A stretch of DNA of 38,604 nt from contig JAHFDT010000001.1 of NCBI GenBank assembly GCA_023248875.1, forward strand, positions 63,802-102,405, read 5' to 3'. A program made the position numbers and the translations under genes. The notes under the pieces are model-generated. The model ran no database searches. It saw only the letters and a list, made by a program, of their open reading frames with translations, and had not been told where the DNA came from. Position 1 is the stretch's first letter. Every line of letters begins with the position of its first letter. Positions 28,767-38,096 of this stretch are shown in pieces. The stretch is from Myxococcales bacterium (GTDB lineage Bacteria > Myxococcota_A > Polyangia > Palsa-1104 > SHYY01).

Positions 28767-29924
28767 ATGAACGTCGCTATGGTGGCAGCACGGTTTTACC
28801 CGGCGCTCGGCGGCCTCGAGGGTCAGGCTCGGTTGTTGGGGAAGACACTCGTTGCGCGCCAACAGGTCACGGCCATCACCGTGCTCACGCGGCGGTTTGG
28901 CGGCTGGGCTCCTCGGGAAACCCTCGACGGGATGGAGGTGGTGCGGCTGCCCTGGGGGGACAAAAACCGCTGGCTGGCGTCGGCCTCCTATATTTCGGCT
29001 GCGCTCGCGCGGGCCCGGTTTAGCGGCTTCGATCTCCTCCACTGTTTTCAGTCCTACTCCCCGGCAACCATCGGCAGCCTCTGCTCGCTCCTCGGCGGGC
29101 CGCCGGCCATCGTCAAGATCACCGCTTCCAACGAATATGGCGAGGTGCGGGAGCTCGGGCGACTGCCCTTTGCGGGCCTGCGACAGCGCCTGCTTCGGCA
29201 CATCGCCCGTTTTGTGATCGTCAATCGGACCATGCAGACGGAGCTCGAGAGCATCGGCATTCCGGCCGCAAAGATTCGCTACATTCCGAACGGCACGCTC
29301 ATTCCTGAGCTGGGCGATGATCGGGAGGCCGTGCGCGCCCAGGCCAAGGCCGAGCTCGGCATTCCCTTTGGGCAGGCGCTGGTCTTCACCGGCCGCCTTT
29401 CCGAGGAGAAACGGCTCGATGTCGCCCTCGATGCGCTCGCGCGGCTCCTCCCGCGCTACCCCGACCTGGGGCTGGTTCTGGTGGGCGATGACGGCGGCTA
29501 TCGCGGTGTGGAGGCGCAGCTGCGCGCTATGGCGAAGGAGCGCGGCCTGGTGGAGCGGGTTCTGTTTACCGGACGCGTGCCGAACGTCGCGCCCTATCTG
29601 CGTGCGGCCGACCTGTTTGTTCTGCTCTCGGTGTCCGAAGGGCTCTCGAATGCGCTGCTCGAGGCGATGGCCTACAGCTGCCCGGTGGTTGCCACCGACA
29701 TTCCCGCCAATCAGGATGTGTTCGACGATGGGCAGGAGGGGCTCAAGGTACCGGTGGGCGATGTCGCCGCCACCGCGGCGGCGATCGAGTTACTGGCTTC
29801 CGATCCACGGCTGCGGCGCAGCTTTGGCGAGCGCGCCCGCCACCGCGCGACGGAGAAGTTCTCGATCGACGCGGTGGCGTGGCAGCATGAGGAGCTCTAT
29901 CGGGAAGTGATCGACGAGGCGTAG
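28767..29924 (+). CDS. Glycosyltransferase family 4
   Basis: FYPALGGLEGQARLL, YIPNGTLIP, FTGRLSEEKRLDVALDAL, DLFVLLSVSEGLSNALLEAMAYSCPVVATDI. Confidence 0.92.
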   Translation: MNVAMVAARFYPALGGLEGQARLLGKTLVARQQVTAITVLTRRFGGWAPRETLDGMEVVRLPWGDKNRWLASASYISAALARARFSGFDLLHCFQSYSPATIGSLCSLLGGPPAIVKITASNEYGEVRELGRLPFAGLRQRLLRHIARFVIVNRTMQTELESIGIPAAKIRYIPNGTLIPELGDDREAVRAQAKAELGIPFGQALVFTGRLSEEKRLDVALDALARLLPRYPDLGLVLVGDDGGYRGVEAQLRAMAKERGLVERVLFTGRVPNVAPYLRAADLFVLLSVSEGLSNALLEAMAYSCPVVATDIPANQDVFDDGQEGLKVPVGDVAATAAAIELLASDPRLRRSFGERARHRATEKFSIDAVAWQHEELYREVIDEA

Positions 29925-29975
29925 TGTTTAGAGGGTGGCAAACATCCCGACGCAGCGGAACGGTTCCACCCTACC

Positions 29976-30137
29976 TCAGGCACCGAGTCGCTGAGGCCGC
30001 TTCGTTTCCGCCTTGCCGACCTTCCGCCGCGCCACTACGACGAGGTTCGCACCCATCACGGCGAGACGCCGCGCGAACGCCTCGCCGATTCCACTGCTCG
30101 CGCCGGTGACGAGCGCCGTCTTGCCACGGAGGTTCAT
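29976..30137 (-). pseudogene. 3'-truncated short-chain dehydrogenase/reductase fragment (53 aa)
   Basis: MNLRGKTALVTGASSGIGEAFARRLAVMGANLVVVARRKVGKAETKRPQRLGA*: TGxxxGIG Rossmann start then abrupt end. Confidence 0.75.
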
Positions 30138-30198
30138 GGCCTGAAGGTAGCACGAGCGTTCCGCCCGCAGTCAACGCAAAGGCCCGATCGGAAAGTAG

Positions 30199-31044
30199 TT
30201 AGCTGCCGGAATTGGCCTCGAGCCGCCTCGCGTCACGATCTTTTTTCAATCGCAGAATATCGGCCGCCGACTCTTCGATCGCTTTGCCGGTGATATCGAT
30301 CACTGGCCACGACGGGTGCTGGCGGAAGATGGACTGCGCGTAGGTGATTTCGCGCGCCACGTAGTCGCGCTGCGCGTAGCTGGTATCGCCGGGCATGCCG
30401 AGGTGGCGCAGCCGTTCGCGCCGAATTCGCAGGAGCTCCTCGAGCTTGATGGTCAGTCCAAAAATCTTTTCCTGGTTGATGGCGCTAAGCTCCTCAGGGG
30501 GCGGGATATCGAGCACCAGCGGCACGTTCGAGACCTTGAGCCCTTTTTGCGCCAAAAAGGTCGAGAGCGGCGTTTTCGAGGTGCGCGAAATCCCCACCAG
30601 CACGAGATCGGCTTTGGGCAGATTGCGCGGCTCGCGCCCGTCGTCGTTCTTGACGGTAAACTCGACCGCCTCGATACGCTGGAAGTACTCGTCGCCGAGT
30701 GTGTGGAGCAGGCCCGGCACGCCCTGCGGCTGCAGCCCGAGAAAGAGCGACAGTTTGGCCATGAGCGTGCCGATGAGGTCGACCGCATCGACGTTGGCCT
30801 CATCGCAGAGTCGCCGTAGAAGCTCGCGGTGGACGTTCGAAACCACGGTGAACACCACCAGCGCCTGACGCTCTTGGGCGCGCTGCACGATGTTGCGCAT
30901 TTCCGCTTCGAGCCGCACCCGCGTGTAGACCCGTAGCTGCACCGGCGCTTTGAACTGGAGGAGCGCCGCGCGCACCACCTTTTCGGCCGTCTCTCCAGTC
31001 GCATCGGAGATGACGAAAATGGCGCGCGGGGAGCGGTCGTTCAT
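30199..31044 (-). CDS. ppsR: PEP synthetase/PPDK regulatory protein (DUF299, kinase/pyrophosphorylase)
   Basis: IFVISDATGETAEKVVRAAL; LVLVGISRTSKTPLSTFLAQKGLKVSNVPLV; SYAQRDYVAREITYAQSIFRQHPSWPVIDITGKAIEESAADIL. Confidence 0.93.
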   Translation of the reverse strand: MNDRSPRAIFVISDATGETAEKVVRAALLQFKAPVQLRVYTRVRLEAEMRNIVQRAQERQALVVFTVVSNVHRELLRRLCDEANVDAVDLIGTLMAKLSLFLGLQPQGVPGLLHTLGDEYFQRIEAVEFTVKNDDGREPRNLPKADLVLVGISRTSKTPLSTFLAQKGLKVSNVPLVLDIPPPEELSAINQEKIFGLTIKLEELLRIRRERLRHLGMPGDTSYAQRDYVAREITYAQSIFRQHPSWPVIDITGKAIEESAADILRLKKDRDARRLEANSGS

Positions 31045-32294
31045 GGCCCACTGTGTATCACAGGCAGCCGGGTGATGGCCGTCCCAGCCATGGCAAAAGC
31101 CTGGACGCGCGGGCACTCGGGATCGGGCGCGGTGGGGTCGTGGGCCACGTGCGCGGAGACCACCCGGCAGCCGCCGCGGCACAGCGCCAAGTACTCGCAC
31201 GAACGGCAGGGTTCGCGCGCGGCCTCGCGCCAGCGACGGAACGGTCCAAAGGCCTCTTGGGTGCCCCAATAGTCGCCGAGGGTATCGACATTCGGTCCAC
31301 CGGCGGGAGGTGGGGCAAAGCTGCAGGCCGTGACCGCACCGCGCGCTTTGGCGCCGATCAGGAGATCGCCGCCGGCGCAGCCATAGATGGCGAGCCAGCG
31401 TACGAGCCGCGGATCGGGGGCGTGCGCGGTAATCATCGGCGTGTAGGAGCAGTCGAGCCGCACCCGCCGTCGGTAGCGGCGCGCGAGGCGCAGTACCAGC
31501 GGCAGGAGCGCGCGGTGCTGCTCGTCGCTGCAGCGCAGCTGTTCGTAGCAACCCGCGCCGCGTCCCGAGGGTTTGAATCGCAAGAGCTCCACTTCGGCGA
31601 GCCGCCGCTTTCGCGCGTAGCGAAATAGCTCCTCTAGATGGTCAAAATTTTCGCGCGTGACGACGCAATTGATGCCGACATGGCGTGTGGCCCGTCGCAA
31701 CGCCACGATCGCGGTATCCGCCTGCGCAAAGCCATCGCAGCCGCGCACGCGCGCATACACTTCACCCACGCCATCCAGGCTGACGTTGATCTGGCCAAAC
31801 AGCGGCGCCCAGCCGCGCAGCCGCTCGAGCTCTTCGGGCGTGATGAGGCCGCTCGTGGTCAGATTGGGCACGAGGCCACGCGCCCGCGCGTGCGCCGCGA
31901 TCTCGCCCAGCCAGGGCAGATGCGCCGATTCACCGCCGCCTAGCGCCAAATGGAACACGCCCCGTTCAGCGAGATGATCGATCGCACGTTTCCATTCCAC
32001 CGGGCCCCATTCATGGCGGTCGCCTTGCGGGCTGGCGCCGGTGTAGCAGCCGCGGCAGCCCGCGTCGCAGCGGTTGGTCAGCTGCAGATGGGCTTCGAGC
32101 GGCGCGGTCAGCACTCGATCGAGCGAGGCCTCGTCGCCACCCCAAGTGGATCCGCCGTCGGTGTGGCCGAGCGAACGGGCGCGCTCGCGATCGATGAACA
32201 CCAGGGCGCGCGGCGTCCCGAGCTGGGCGATGCCGCCAAACGATTCGTAGCGGAACCGGCGCGCAGGTTGCTTATGGCTGCGAAAAGGCCACAA
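31041..32294 (-). CDS. Radical SAM protein with C-terminal SPASM-like Cys motifs
   Basis: LTNRCDAGCRGCYTGASP (CxxxCxxC), GGGESAHLPWL, INVSLDGVG; CRSCEYLALCRGGCRVVSAHVAHDPTAPDPECP. Confidence 0.9.
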   Translation of the reverse strand: MWPFRSHKQPARRFRYESFGGIAQLGTPRALVFIDRERARSLGHTDGGSTWGGDEASLDRVLTAPLEAHLQLTNRCDAGCRGCYTGASPQGDRHEWGPVEWKRAIDHLAERGVFHLALGGGESAHLPWLGEIAAHARARGLVPNLTTSGLITPEELERLRGWAPLFGQINVSLDGVGEVYARVRGCDGFAQADTAIVALRRATRHVGINCVVTRENFDHLEELFRYARKRRLAEVELLRFKPSGRGAGCYEQLRCSDEQHRALLPLVLRLARRYRRRVRLDCSYTPMITAHAPDPRLVRWLAIYGCAGGDLLIGAKARGAVTACSFAPPPAGGPNVDTLGDYWGTQEAFGPFRRWREAAREPCRSCEYLALCRGGCRVVSAHVAHDPTAPDPECPRVQAFAMAGTAITRLPVIHSGP

Positions 32295-32317
32295 AAGGGC
32301 TATCCTCGTTGTTCATC

Positions 32318-33316
32318 ATGGCTCGCTGGCTGGTTCTCTCCTTGCTGCTTGCCGGCTGTCTCGCACCCGGCGATGGCGGCAGTATGCCCGACGCTGCGGC
32401 GCCGCGCGACCTCTTCATGGTGAGCGGCGCGTCGCAGCTGTCGGAGACCGGGCTCTATGCCGACTTCTCCTCGCGAACCCTGACCCCTGGAGTCATCGCC
32501 TTTGCACCGCGGTATCCGCTCTGGTCCGACGGTTCGCAGAAAAAGCGCTACCTCTGGCTGCCACCTGGTACCCAGATCGATACCAGCCAGATGGACCACT
32601 GGCAGTTTCCCGTCGGCACCAAGATTTGGAAAGAGTTCTCCATCGATGGCCAGGTGGTGGAGACGCGCTTGATTGAGAAGAAGTATCCCACCCCGACCGG
32701 CTGGTGGGTGATCTCCTACGTCTGGAATTCTGAGCGCACGAAGGCTACCGCCGCACCCGAGGGCGTCGACAACGTGCTTGGCACCAGCCACAAAGTGCCT
32801 GCGCAAGAGGATTGTATGCGCTGCCACAGCGGTGTCCGCGATGTGGCGATCGGCGTCAGCGCCATTCAGCTGAGCGTGAAGGACGGCCAGGGCTTGCTGT
32901 GGCAGCTCGCCGTCGCCGGCCAGCTTTCGCATCCTCCCGCGCATGAGTTCGAAGTGCCGGGTACCGGCGTCGTCCGAGAGGCGCTCGGCTATCTGCACGG
33001 CAACTGCGGCCACTGTCACAACAGCGAGAGTCTGCTCAACCTCGGCAAACACCCCATCCCGCTGAAGCTGCGCCTGCTCGTCGGTCAGCTCACGCCCGCC
33101 GACACCGATACTTACCTGACCGGCGGATCCAAGGCCTACCACAACATCGATGGCACCATGAACAGCCTCGTGCCCGGCCATCCCGAGCTGAGCCAGCTCG
33201 TCAATCGCATGGCGCGCCGCGATGACGACGCCATGCCTCCCGTGGGCACCAAACAGCCCGATCCGGCTGCTCTAAAAACCATCACCGACTGGATTAGCAG
33301 CCTGGACCACTTCTAA
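32318..33316 (+). CDS. Diheme c-type cytochrome-like lipoprotein
   Basis: Lipobox LLLAGC; two CxxCH motifs (CMRCH, CGHCH); terminal DDDAMPPVGTKQPDPAALKTITDWI. Confidence 0.82.
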   Translation: MARWLVLSLLLAGCLAPGDGGSMPDAAAPRDLFMVSGASQLSETGLYADFSSRTLTPGVIAFAPRYPLWSDGSQKKRYLWLPPGTQIDTSQMDHWQFPVGTKIWKEFSIDGQVVETRLIEKKYPTPTGWWVISYVWNSERTKATAAPEGVDNVLGTSHKVPAQEDCMRCHSGVRDVAIGVSAIQLSVKDGQGLLWQLAVAGQLSHPPAHEFEVPGTGVVREALGYLHGNCGHCHNSESLLNLGKHPIPLKLRLLVGQLTPADTDTYLTGGSKAYHNIDGTMNSLVPGHPELSQLVNRMARRDDDAMPPVGTKQPDPAALKTITDWISSLDHF

Positions 33317-33432
33317 ACAAGGTTGCATGGCGTAGTGGTTCACGGTCGCTGTGAACGCAGGGGCACGAAAGAGCCAATCGGCATGACAAGAAGCGGGCGT
33401 TTTGTGGCATACCGCTTGCCTTACGGCCGGCA

Positions 33433-34506
33433 GTGCGAACGCTATCGGTGCTCCTTCTGCTTCCCGCTTCTGGCCTGGCGTTGACCCAGCCGGACCATCA
33501 GCAGATCGCGGTCGAATCGTGTCGGCACGCGGGGCTCCCTAAGCCCTTCTGCCTTTCCGTCGGGCGGGCCGCCTACGACACCGATGCGGAGGCTTGGGAA
33601 GAGCTGAGTGCACATGGCCAGATCCCCGAGGGTGGTGAGGCTTGTAGCGCAGCAGCAGCGACGCAAGGCCGGATCTTCCAGCTCGGCACCTCCATTCACC
33701 TGCAGCTCGGGGCGACCCAGAGTGGCGCCCGAGGGGAGCTGCTGGGCCGCGTCGCTCAGGGGCTGGGTCGTGCATTGCACACGATCGAAGACACCTGCGC
33801 CCACGCCGGGATGCCCAATCCGCAGCACGCCTTTTGGAGCGACTCCGACGTCTGTCAAGGCACTCACTTGAGCCCCGATGTGCAGCCCGAAGCGCTAGGC
33901 TGTGCTCGTCGCGAAACCGATGCGGCGCTGATTCAGTTCGTCGACGCGGTGATCGCAGCGCAGCTGCTTCCCGACGAGCTAGCAGAGGGCGATCCCAGTC
34001 CGTGGACGCGCTACCCCAATTTGGGCGAGGTGTGCGATTTCATGAATTCAGTTCGCGCCTGGGATGGGGTCGATCGGCGCTGGGACAACCAGCGCGTGCT
34101 CCCGGCTCTGGCATCGGCGTTTGGCCGCGGGCTTACGGGCGAAGAGGCGCCACCGCCGATCTGCGCGCAAGGGGACATCACACGTAGGCCGGAGGCACCC
34201 ATTGATGTTGCGGCAAGAGGTCGCATGACCTGTACCATTACCGACGCCTTCTGCCTCGCGGGCGACGCCGCACGCAATGATCTCGCGCCACCCTTCTATA
34301 CGCCCGATGGTTTCGCGGCGCTGCTGTACGGCTGCACGCTGGGCTCACAGCGACCGTGGAGGAGTACGCCGTTGATGGTAGGACTGGCGCTTGTCCTGGT
34401 CGGATGGCGCTTAGCGCGGCGTAGATCCAGCGGCCATCCGGCTGAGCACACCGCGCAGGCGCATCCGCGCGCCGAGGAGAGGTCGAGGAATCGAGGCGGC
34501 TTCTAA
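33433..34506 (+). CDS. Secreted/anchored protein with zinc-dependent phospholipase C/S1-P1-nuclease-like motif (GTG start)
   Basis: Signal peptide; LGRALHTIEDTCAHAGMPNPQHAFW; C-terminal TM TPLMVGLALVLVGWRLARRR; last codons lie inside the 159-bp repeat. Confidence 0.6.
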   Translation: MRTLSVLLLLPASGLALTQPDHQQIAVESCRHAGLPKPFCLSVGRAAYDTDAEAWEELSAHGQIPEGGEACSAAAATQGRIFQLGTSIHLQLGATQSGARGELLGRVAQGLGRALHTIEDTCAHAGMPNPQHAFWSDSDVCQGTHLSPDVQPEALGCARRETDAALIQFVDAVIAAQLLPDELAEGDPSPWTRYPNLGEVCDFMNSVRAWDGVDRRWDNQRVLPALASAFGRGLTGEEAPPPICAQGDITRRPEAPIDVAARGRMTCTITDAFCLAGDAARNDLAPPFYTPDGFAALLYGCTLGSQRPWRSTPLMVGLALVLVGWRLARRRSSGHPAEHTAQAHPRAEERSRNRGGF

Positions 34507-34796
34507 CCTATCCAGCGATAGTCGACCGAGCGGCGGCGAGGGTGTTGTTGTGGCATCGAGAAGGCGATGCGATAGCGTTGGGCGGAGGAGGGTGTTCGCC
34601 GCCGAGGAGTTCCGCAGGCGCATCCGCGCGCCGAGGAGAGGTCGAGGAATCGAGGCGGCTTCTAACCTATCCAGCGATAGTCGACCGAGCGGCGGCGAGG
34701 GTGTTGTTGTGGCATCGAGAAGGCGATGCGATAGCGTTGGGCGGAGGAGGGTGTTCGCCGCTGAGGAGTTCCGCAGGCGCGTCCGCGCACCGAGGA
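34454..34796. repeat. 159-bp direct tandem repeat, two near-identical copies (34454-34612, 34613-34771) plus degenerate partial third copy
   Basis: CGCAGGCGCATCCGCGCGCCGAGGAG...GTTCGCCGC(C/T)GAGGAGTTC; one mismatch seen between copies. Confidence 0.95.
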
Positions 34797-34837
34797 CCTG
34801 TCCGACGAGGCGGCGAACACCCTCCTCCGCCCAACGC
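34734..34837. repeat. 28-bp perfect inverted repeat (34734-34761 / 34810-34837)
   Basis: GCGTTGGGCGGAGGAGGGTGTTCGCCGC ... GCGGCGAACACCCTCCTCCGCCCAACGC. Confidence 0.95.
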
Positions 34838-34840
34838 GGC

Positions 34841-34868
34841 TTGACAATCCCAGTTCTGGAGCCAGAAC
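34841..34868 (+). promoter_or_regulatory. Candidate -35 (TTGACA) with overlapping palindromic operator GTTCTGG-AG-CCAGAAC
   Basis: TTGACA 34841-34846; perfect 7-2-7 dyad 34853-34868 in the promoter spacer upstream of GH57-galT-glgA; -10 weak. Confidence 0.45.
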
Positions 34869-34970
34869 AACACCGTCGGCGCCGCGCTGCTCAGCGATCG
34901 TTTCCCCCTGCGATGGCGACGGTCGGCGCCGATTGTTCTTTTTTCCATCTCCACTATCATCGCCCCGCTC

Positions 34971-37109
34971 ATGATCACCCTGCTCCTGGCCATCCACAAC
35001 CATCAGCCCGATGGCAACTTCGATGCTGTCTTCGCGCGCGGCTACGACGACTGTTACCTGAGGATTCTGGCAGCGCTCGAGGCTGCGCCGCACATCCGTT
35101 GCAGTCTGCACTACACGGGGCCGCTCTACGAATGGATCGAGCGCGAGCGGCCGGAATACTTCGCGCGCCTGCGGGCGCTGGTGGCGCGCGGGCAGATCGA
35201 GCTCCTCGGCGGTGGCTTCTACGAACCGATGCTGGCGGTGCTGCCGGAGCGCGATGCGCTCGGCCAGGTCCGCAGGATGGCCGACTATTGTGCCGACCAT
35301 TTCGGCGTCCGCCCGAATGGAATGTGGCTCGCCGAGCGGGTGTGGGAGCCGGGGCTGCCAACGCTGCTCGAGCGGAGCGGCATGCGCTTTACCCTGCTCG
35401 ACGACGGCCACTTTCGCTACGCGGGCGAGACGGGTGCACTCCAGGGCTACTATGCGACGGAAAAGGCGGGCGCGTCGGCGGCGATCTTTCCGATCGATCA
35501 GAAGCTGCGCTATGCGATCCCCTTCGCTGAACCGGTGCAGGCCGTGCGCACGATCCTCGAACTCGGCGAGCTGCATGGTTCTCTGGAAGGTGGCCCGGTG
35601 GTGACCTACGGCGACGACGGTGAAAAGTTCGGCATGTGGCCGGGTACGAAAGAGTGGGTCTGGGACAAGGGGTGGCTCAGTGAGTTTTTTCGGCTGCTCG
35701 GCGAGGAGCGTGAGCGGATCGCCACCGGTACTTTTTCCGAGGTGCTGGCGACGCGGCCGCCGTCGGGCCGAGTCTATTTGCCGACCGCCTCTTACGAGGA
35801 AATGGGTGAATGGGCGCTGCCGCCGTCGGCGCAGGCGCGCTATCTGGCGGTGCGCCACCGACTCGAGGAGCGAGGCGAGCTCGAGGAGGCGCGGCCCTTT
35901 GTGCGTGGCGGCATCTGGCAAGGCTTTCTAGCCAAATACCCGGAAGCCAATCGCATGCACAAGAAGATGGTGCAGGTGTCGGACCGGGTGGCCCGCGCCA
36001 TCGAGCAGGCGCCCGATAGCGAGCGCAATGCGCTCATGACGCGCGAGCTCTATCGCGCTCAATGCAACTGCTCTTATTGGCACGGTCTGTTCGGCGGGCT
36101 CTACCTCAACTACCTGCGCGACGCGGTCTATCGCCACCTGCTGGTCGCCGAAGCCTTCGCGGATGCGGCCCTCGGGCGGCCTGCGCCCGGCTGGAGCGGC
36201 GGAGTTGCCGTCGAGACTGCCGTCGAAGTTCGCGACGTCGACGGCGATTTGCAGGATGAGATCGTGATGCAGTCGCCCAGCATCGACCTGGTCATCGAGC
36301 CCCACGGGGGGGGCACCGCCACGGAGCTCGGCTATCGCGACAAGAGCTTCATGGTGAGCAATGTGCTCAGCCGCTACGAGGAAGGCTACCACGCCAAGCT
36401 GCGCGCCCATCTCGCCGCCGGCCACTCGGCGCAGTCCGACCTTCCCCAATCGATCCATGATCTCGTCCAGGTGAAGGAGCCAGGGCTCGACCGCTACCTG
36501 GTCTACGATCGCTACCCCCGTGCCAGTTTCATCGACCATTTTCTCTCGCACGATGCGACGGTCGAGAGTTTTGCCGCCGGCGAGGAGCGCGAGCTCGGCG
36601 ATTTTGTCGGTGCACGGTATCGCCATCTCGGTCAGGGTCAGCTCGAGCGCACCGGCCGGGTCGATGGACGGCGGGTACAATTGCGCAAGCAATTCTCCCT
36701 GGCAGCCCGAGAATTGAAGGTTACCTATCGGATTTCGGCGAACGCACCATTCGAAGTTCTGTTCGCCCCGGAGTTGGCCTTGACGCTGCTCGACGGCCAT
36801 AGCCAGGAGCGCATCTACCGTTTGCCCGATCGCGATCTGGTATCTGCCGAACGTCCCCTCGCCAGCCAGGGCGTATGGCAAGAGGTGCCCTCGCTTGCGC
36901 TGTGCAACGAAGCGAACCGTTTTCGCATCGATCTGAGCTGGGGTGTGCGCCGCCCAACGGTGTGGCGTTTTCCCCTGGAAACCGTTTCCATGTCAGAAGC
37001 AGGATTTGAACGCACCTACCAGGGCTCGGTGATCCTTCCCCTCTTTGCTCTGCGTCTGGGCTCAACGACGGAGGAGCTCACCATGCACCTCTCCTTCAAC
37101 GACCTCTAA
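34971..37109 (+). CDS. Glycoside hydrolase family 57 (alpha-amylase/4-alpha-glucanotransferase type)
   Basis: LLLAIHNHQPDGNF; GQIELLGGGFYEPML; MWLAERVWEPGLPTLLERSGMRFTLLDDGHF; YGDDGEKFGMWPGT; C-terminal DUF1925/1926-like region. Confidence 0.93.
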   Translation: MITLLLAIHNHQPDGNFDAVFARGYDDCYLRILAALEAAPHIRCSLHYTGPLYEWIERERPEYFARLRALVARGQIELLGGGFYEPMLAVLPERDALGQVRRMADYCADHFGVRPNGMWLAERVWEPGLPTLLERSGMRFTLLDDGHFRYAGETGALQGYYATEKAGASAAIFPIDQKLRYAIPFAEPVQAVRTILELGELHGSLEGGPVVTYGDDGEKFGMWPGTKEWVWDKGWLSEFFRLLGEERERIATGTFSEVLATRPPSGRVYLPTASYEEMGEWALPPSAQARYLAVRHRLEERGELEEARPFVRGGIWQGFLAKYPEANRMHKKMVQVSDRVARAIEQAPDSERNALMTRELYRAQCNCSYWHGLFGGLYLNYLRDAVYRHLLVAEAFADAALGRPAPGWSGGVAVETAVEVRDVDGDLQDEIVMQSPSIDLVIEPHGGGTATELGYRDKSFMVSNVLSRYEEGYHAKLRAHLAAGHSAQSDLPQSIHDLVQVKEPGLDRYLVYDRYPRASFIDHFLSHDATVESFAAGEERELGDFVGARYRHLGQGQLERTGRVDGRRVQLRKQFSLAARELKVTYRISANAPFEVLFAPELALTLLDGHSQERIYRLPDRDLVSAERPLASQGVWQEVPSLALCNEANRFRIDLSWGVRRPTVWRFPLETVSMSEAGFERTYQGSVILPLFALRLGSTTEELTMHLSFNDL

Positions 37110-38096
37110 ATGCCGGAATTGCGAAAAGATCCGATCGTCGGGCGCTGGGTGATCATCGCCAGCGAGCGCGCCAAACGGCCTCGCGAAGTCCGCCCGCCAG
37201 AGGCGCCGCCCACGATGGGAATTTGCCCTTTTTGTCCTGGGCAAGAGGACAAAACTCCACCGGAGATCATGGCCTATCGCGACGCCACCGGCTGGTCGCT
37301 GCGCGTCTTTCCCAATCGCTTTCCCGCTCTGGTCATCGAGGGCGATCTACAGCGAGAGGGCGATGGCATCTATGACCATATGAACGGTGTCGGCGCCCAC
37401 GAGGTGCTGGTGGAAACGCCCGATCACGACCGGCGCTTCGCCGATCTATCGCTGGCACAAGCGCAGCTCGTTCTGGGAGCCTACAGCGATCGCATCAATG
37501 ATCTCGCCCGTGACAGCCGCTTTCGCAGCGTGATGATTTTCAAAAACTATCGCGCCGCTGCCGGGGCTACGCTGGCGCACAGCCATTCCCAGATCATCGC
37601 GCTGCCGACCGTACCGAAGACGGTGGCGGACGAGATGCGTGGCGCGCTCGACTACTACCAGTTCAAAGAGCGCTGCCTGTTTTGCGATCTCGTGCAGCAG
37701 GAGCAGCGCGACCGCCGCCGGGTAGTCTTTGAGAATGCCGGCCATCTGGTGATCGAGCCCTACGCACCGCGCTTTCCTTTCGAGACCTGGATCGTGCCGA
37801 AGGTCCATCGCTCGGCCTACGAGAGCTGCCCGCGCGAGGAGCTCGCTGGCCTGGCCGAGGCGCTGCTCCTGACGCTGCGTAAACTACGAAGGGCGCTCGA
37901 TGATCCGCCCTACAATTTCATGTTCCACTCCGCGCCATTCACTGCACGGGACACGGCCTACTACCATTGGCACATCGAAATCGTTCCCGCGCTGGGACAG
38001 ATCGCTGGTTTTGAGTGGGGCTCAGGCTTCTTCATCAATCCCACGCCGCCCGAGGAGGCGGCGGACTTTTTGCGCGGTCTGGTGGAGGGGCCGTGA
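37110..38096 (+). CDS. galT: Galactose-1-phosphate uridylyltransferase
   Basis: RKDPIVGRWVIIASERAKRP, CPFCPGQE, GATLAHSHSQIIALP, CLFCDL, YYHWHIEIVP. Confidence 0.94.
   Translation: MPELRKDPIVGRWVIIASERAKRPREVRPPEAPPTMGICPFCPGQEDKTPPEIMAYRDATGWSLRVFPNRFPALVIEGDLQREGDGIYDHMNGVGAHEVLVETPDHDRRFADLSLAQAQLVLGAYSDRINDLARDSRFRSVMIFKNYRAAAGATLAHSHSQIIALPTVPKTVADEMRGALDYYQFKERCLFCDLVQQEQRDRRRVVFENAGHLVIEPYAPRFPFETWIVPKVHRSAYESCPREELAGLAEALLLTLRKLRRALDDPPYNFMFHSAPFTARDTAYYHWHIEIVPALGQIAGFEWGSGFFINPTPPEEAADFLRGLVEGP

Noticed and set aside
31041-32318. RiPP cluster around the radical SAM gene
   Set aside because: No short precursor ORF, peptidase or transporter adjacent; neighbours are ppsR and a cytochrome.
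33360-33378. Small dyad near 33343-33361 (GTTCACggtcgctGTGAAC)
   Set aside because: Only 6-bp arms in a short intergenic region; could be chance and has no supporting context.
34454-34840. CRISPR array
   Set aside because: Repeat unit is 159 bp without spacers; it is a tandem duplication plus an inverted segment, and no cas genes are present.
34542-35530. ORFs 34542-34844 and 34550-35530 with internal repeats
   Set aside because: Products of the 159-bp tandem repeat and out-of-frame GH57 sequence.
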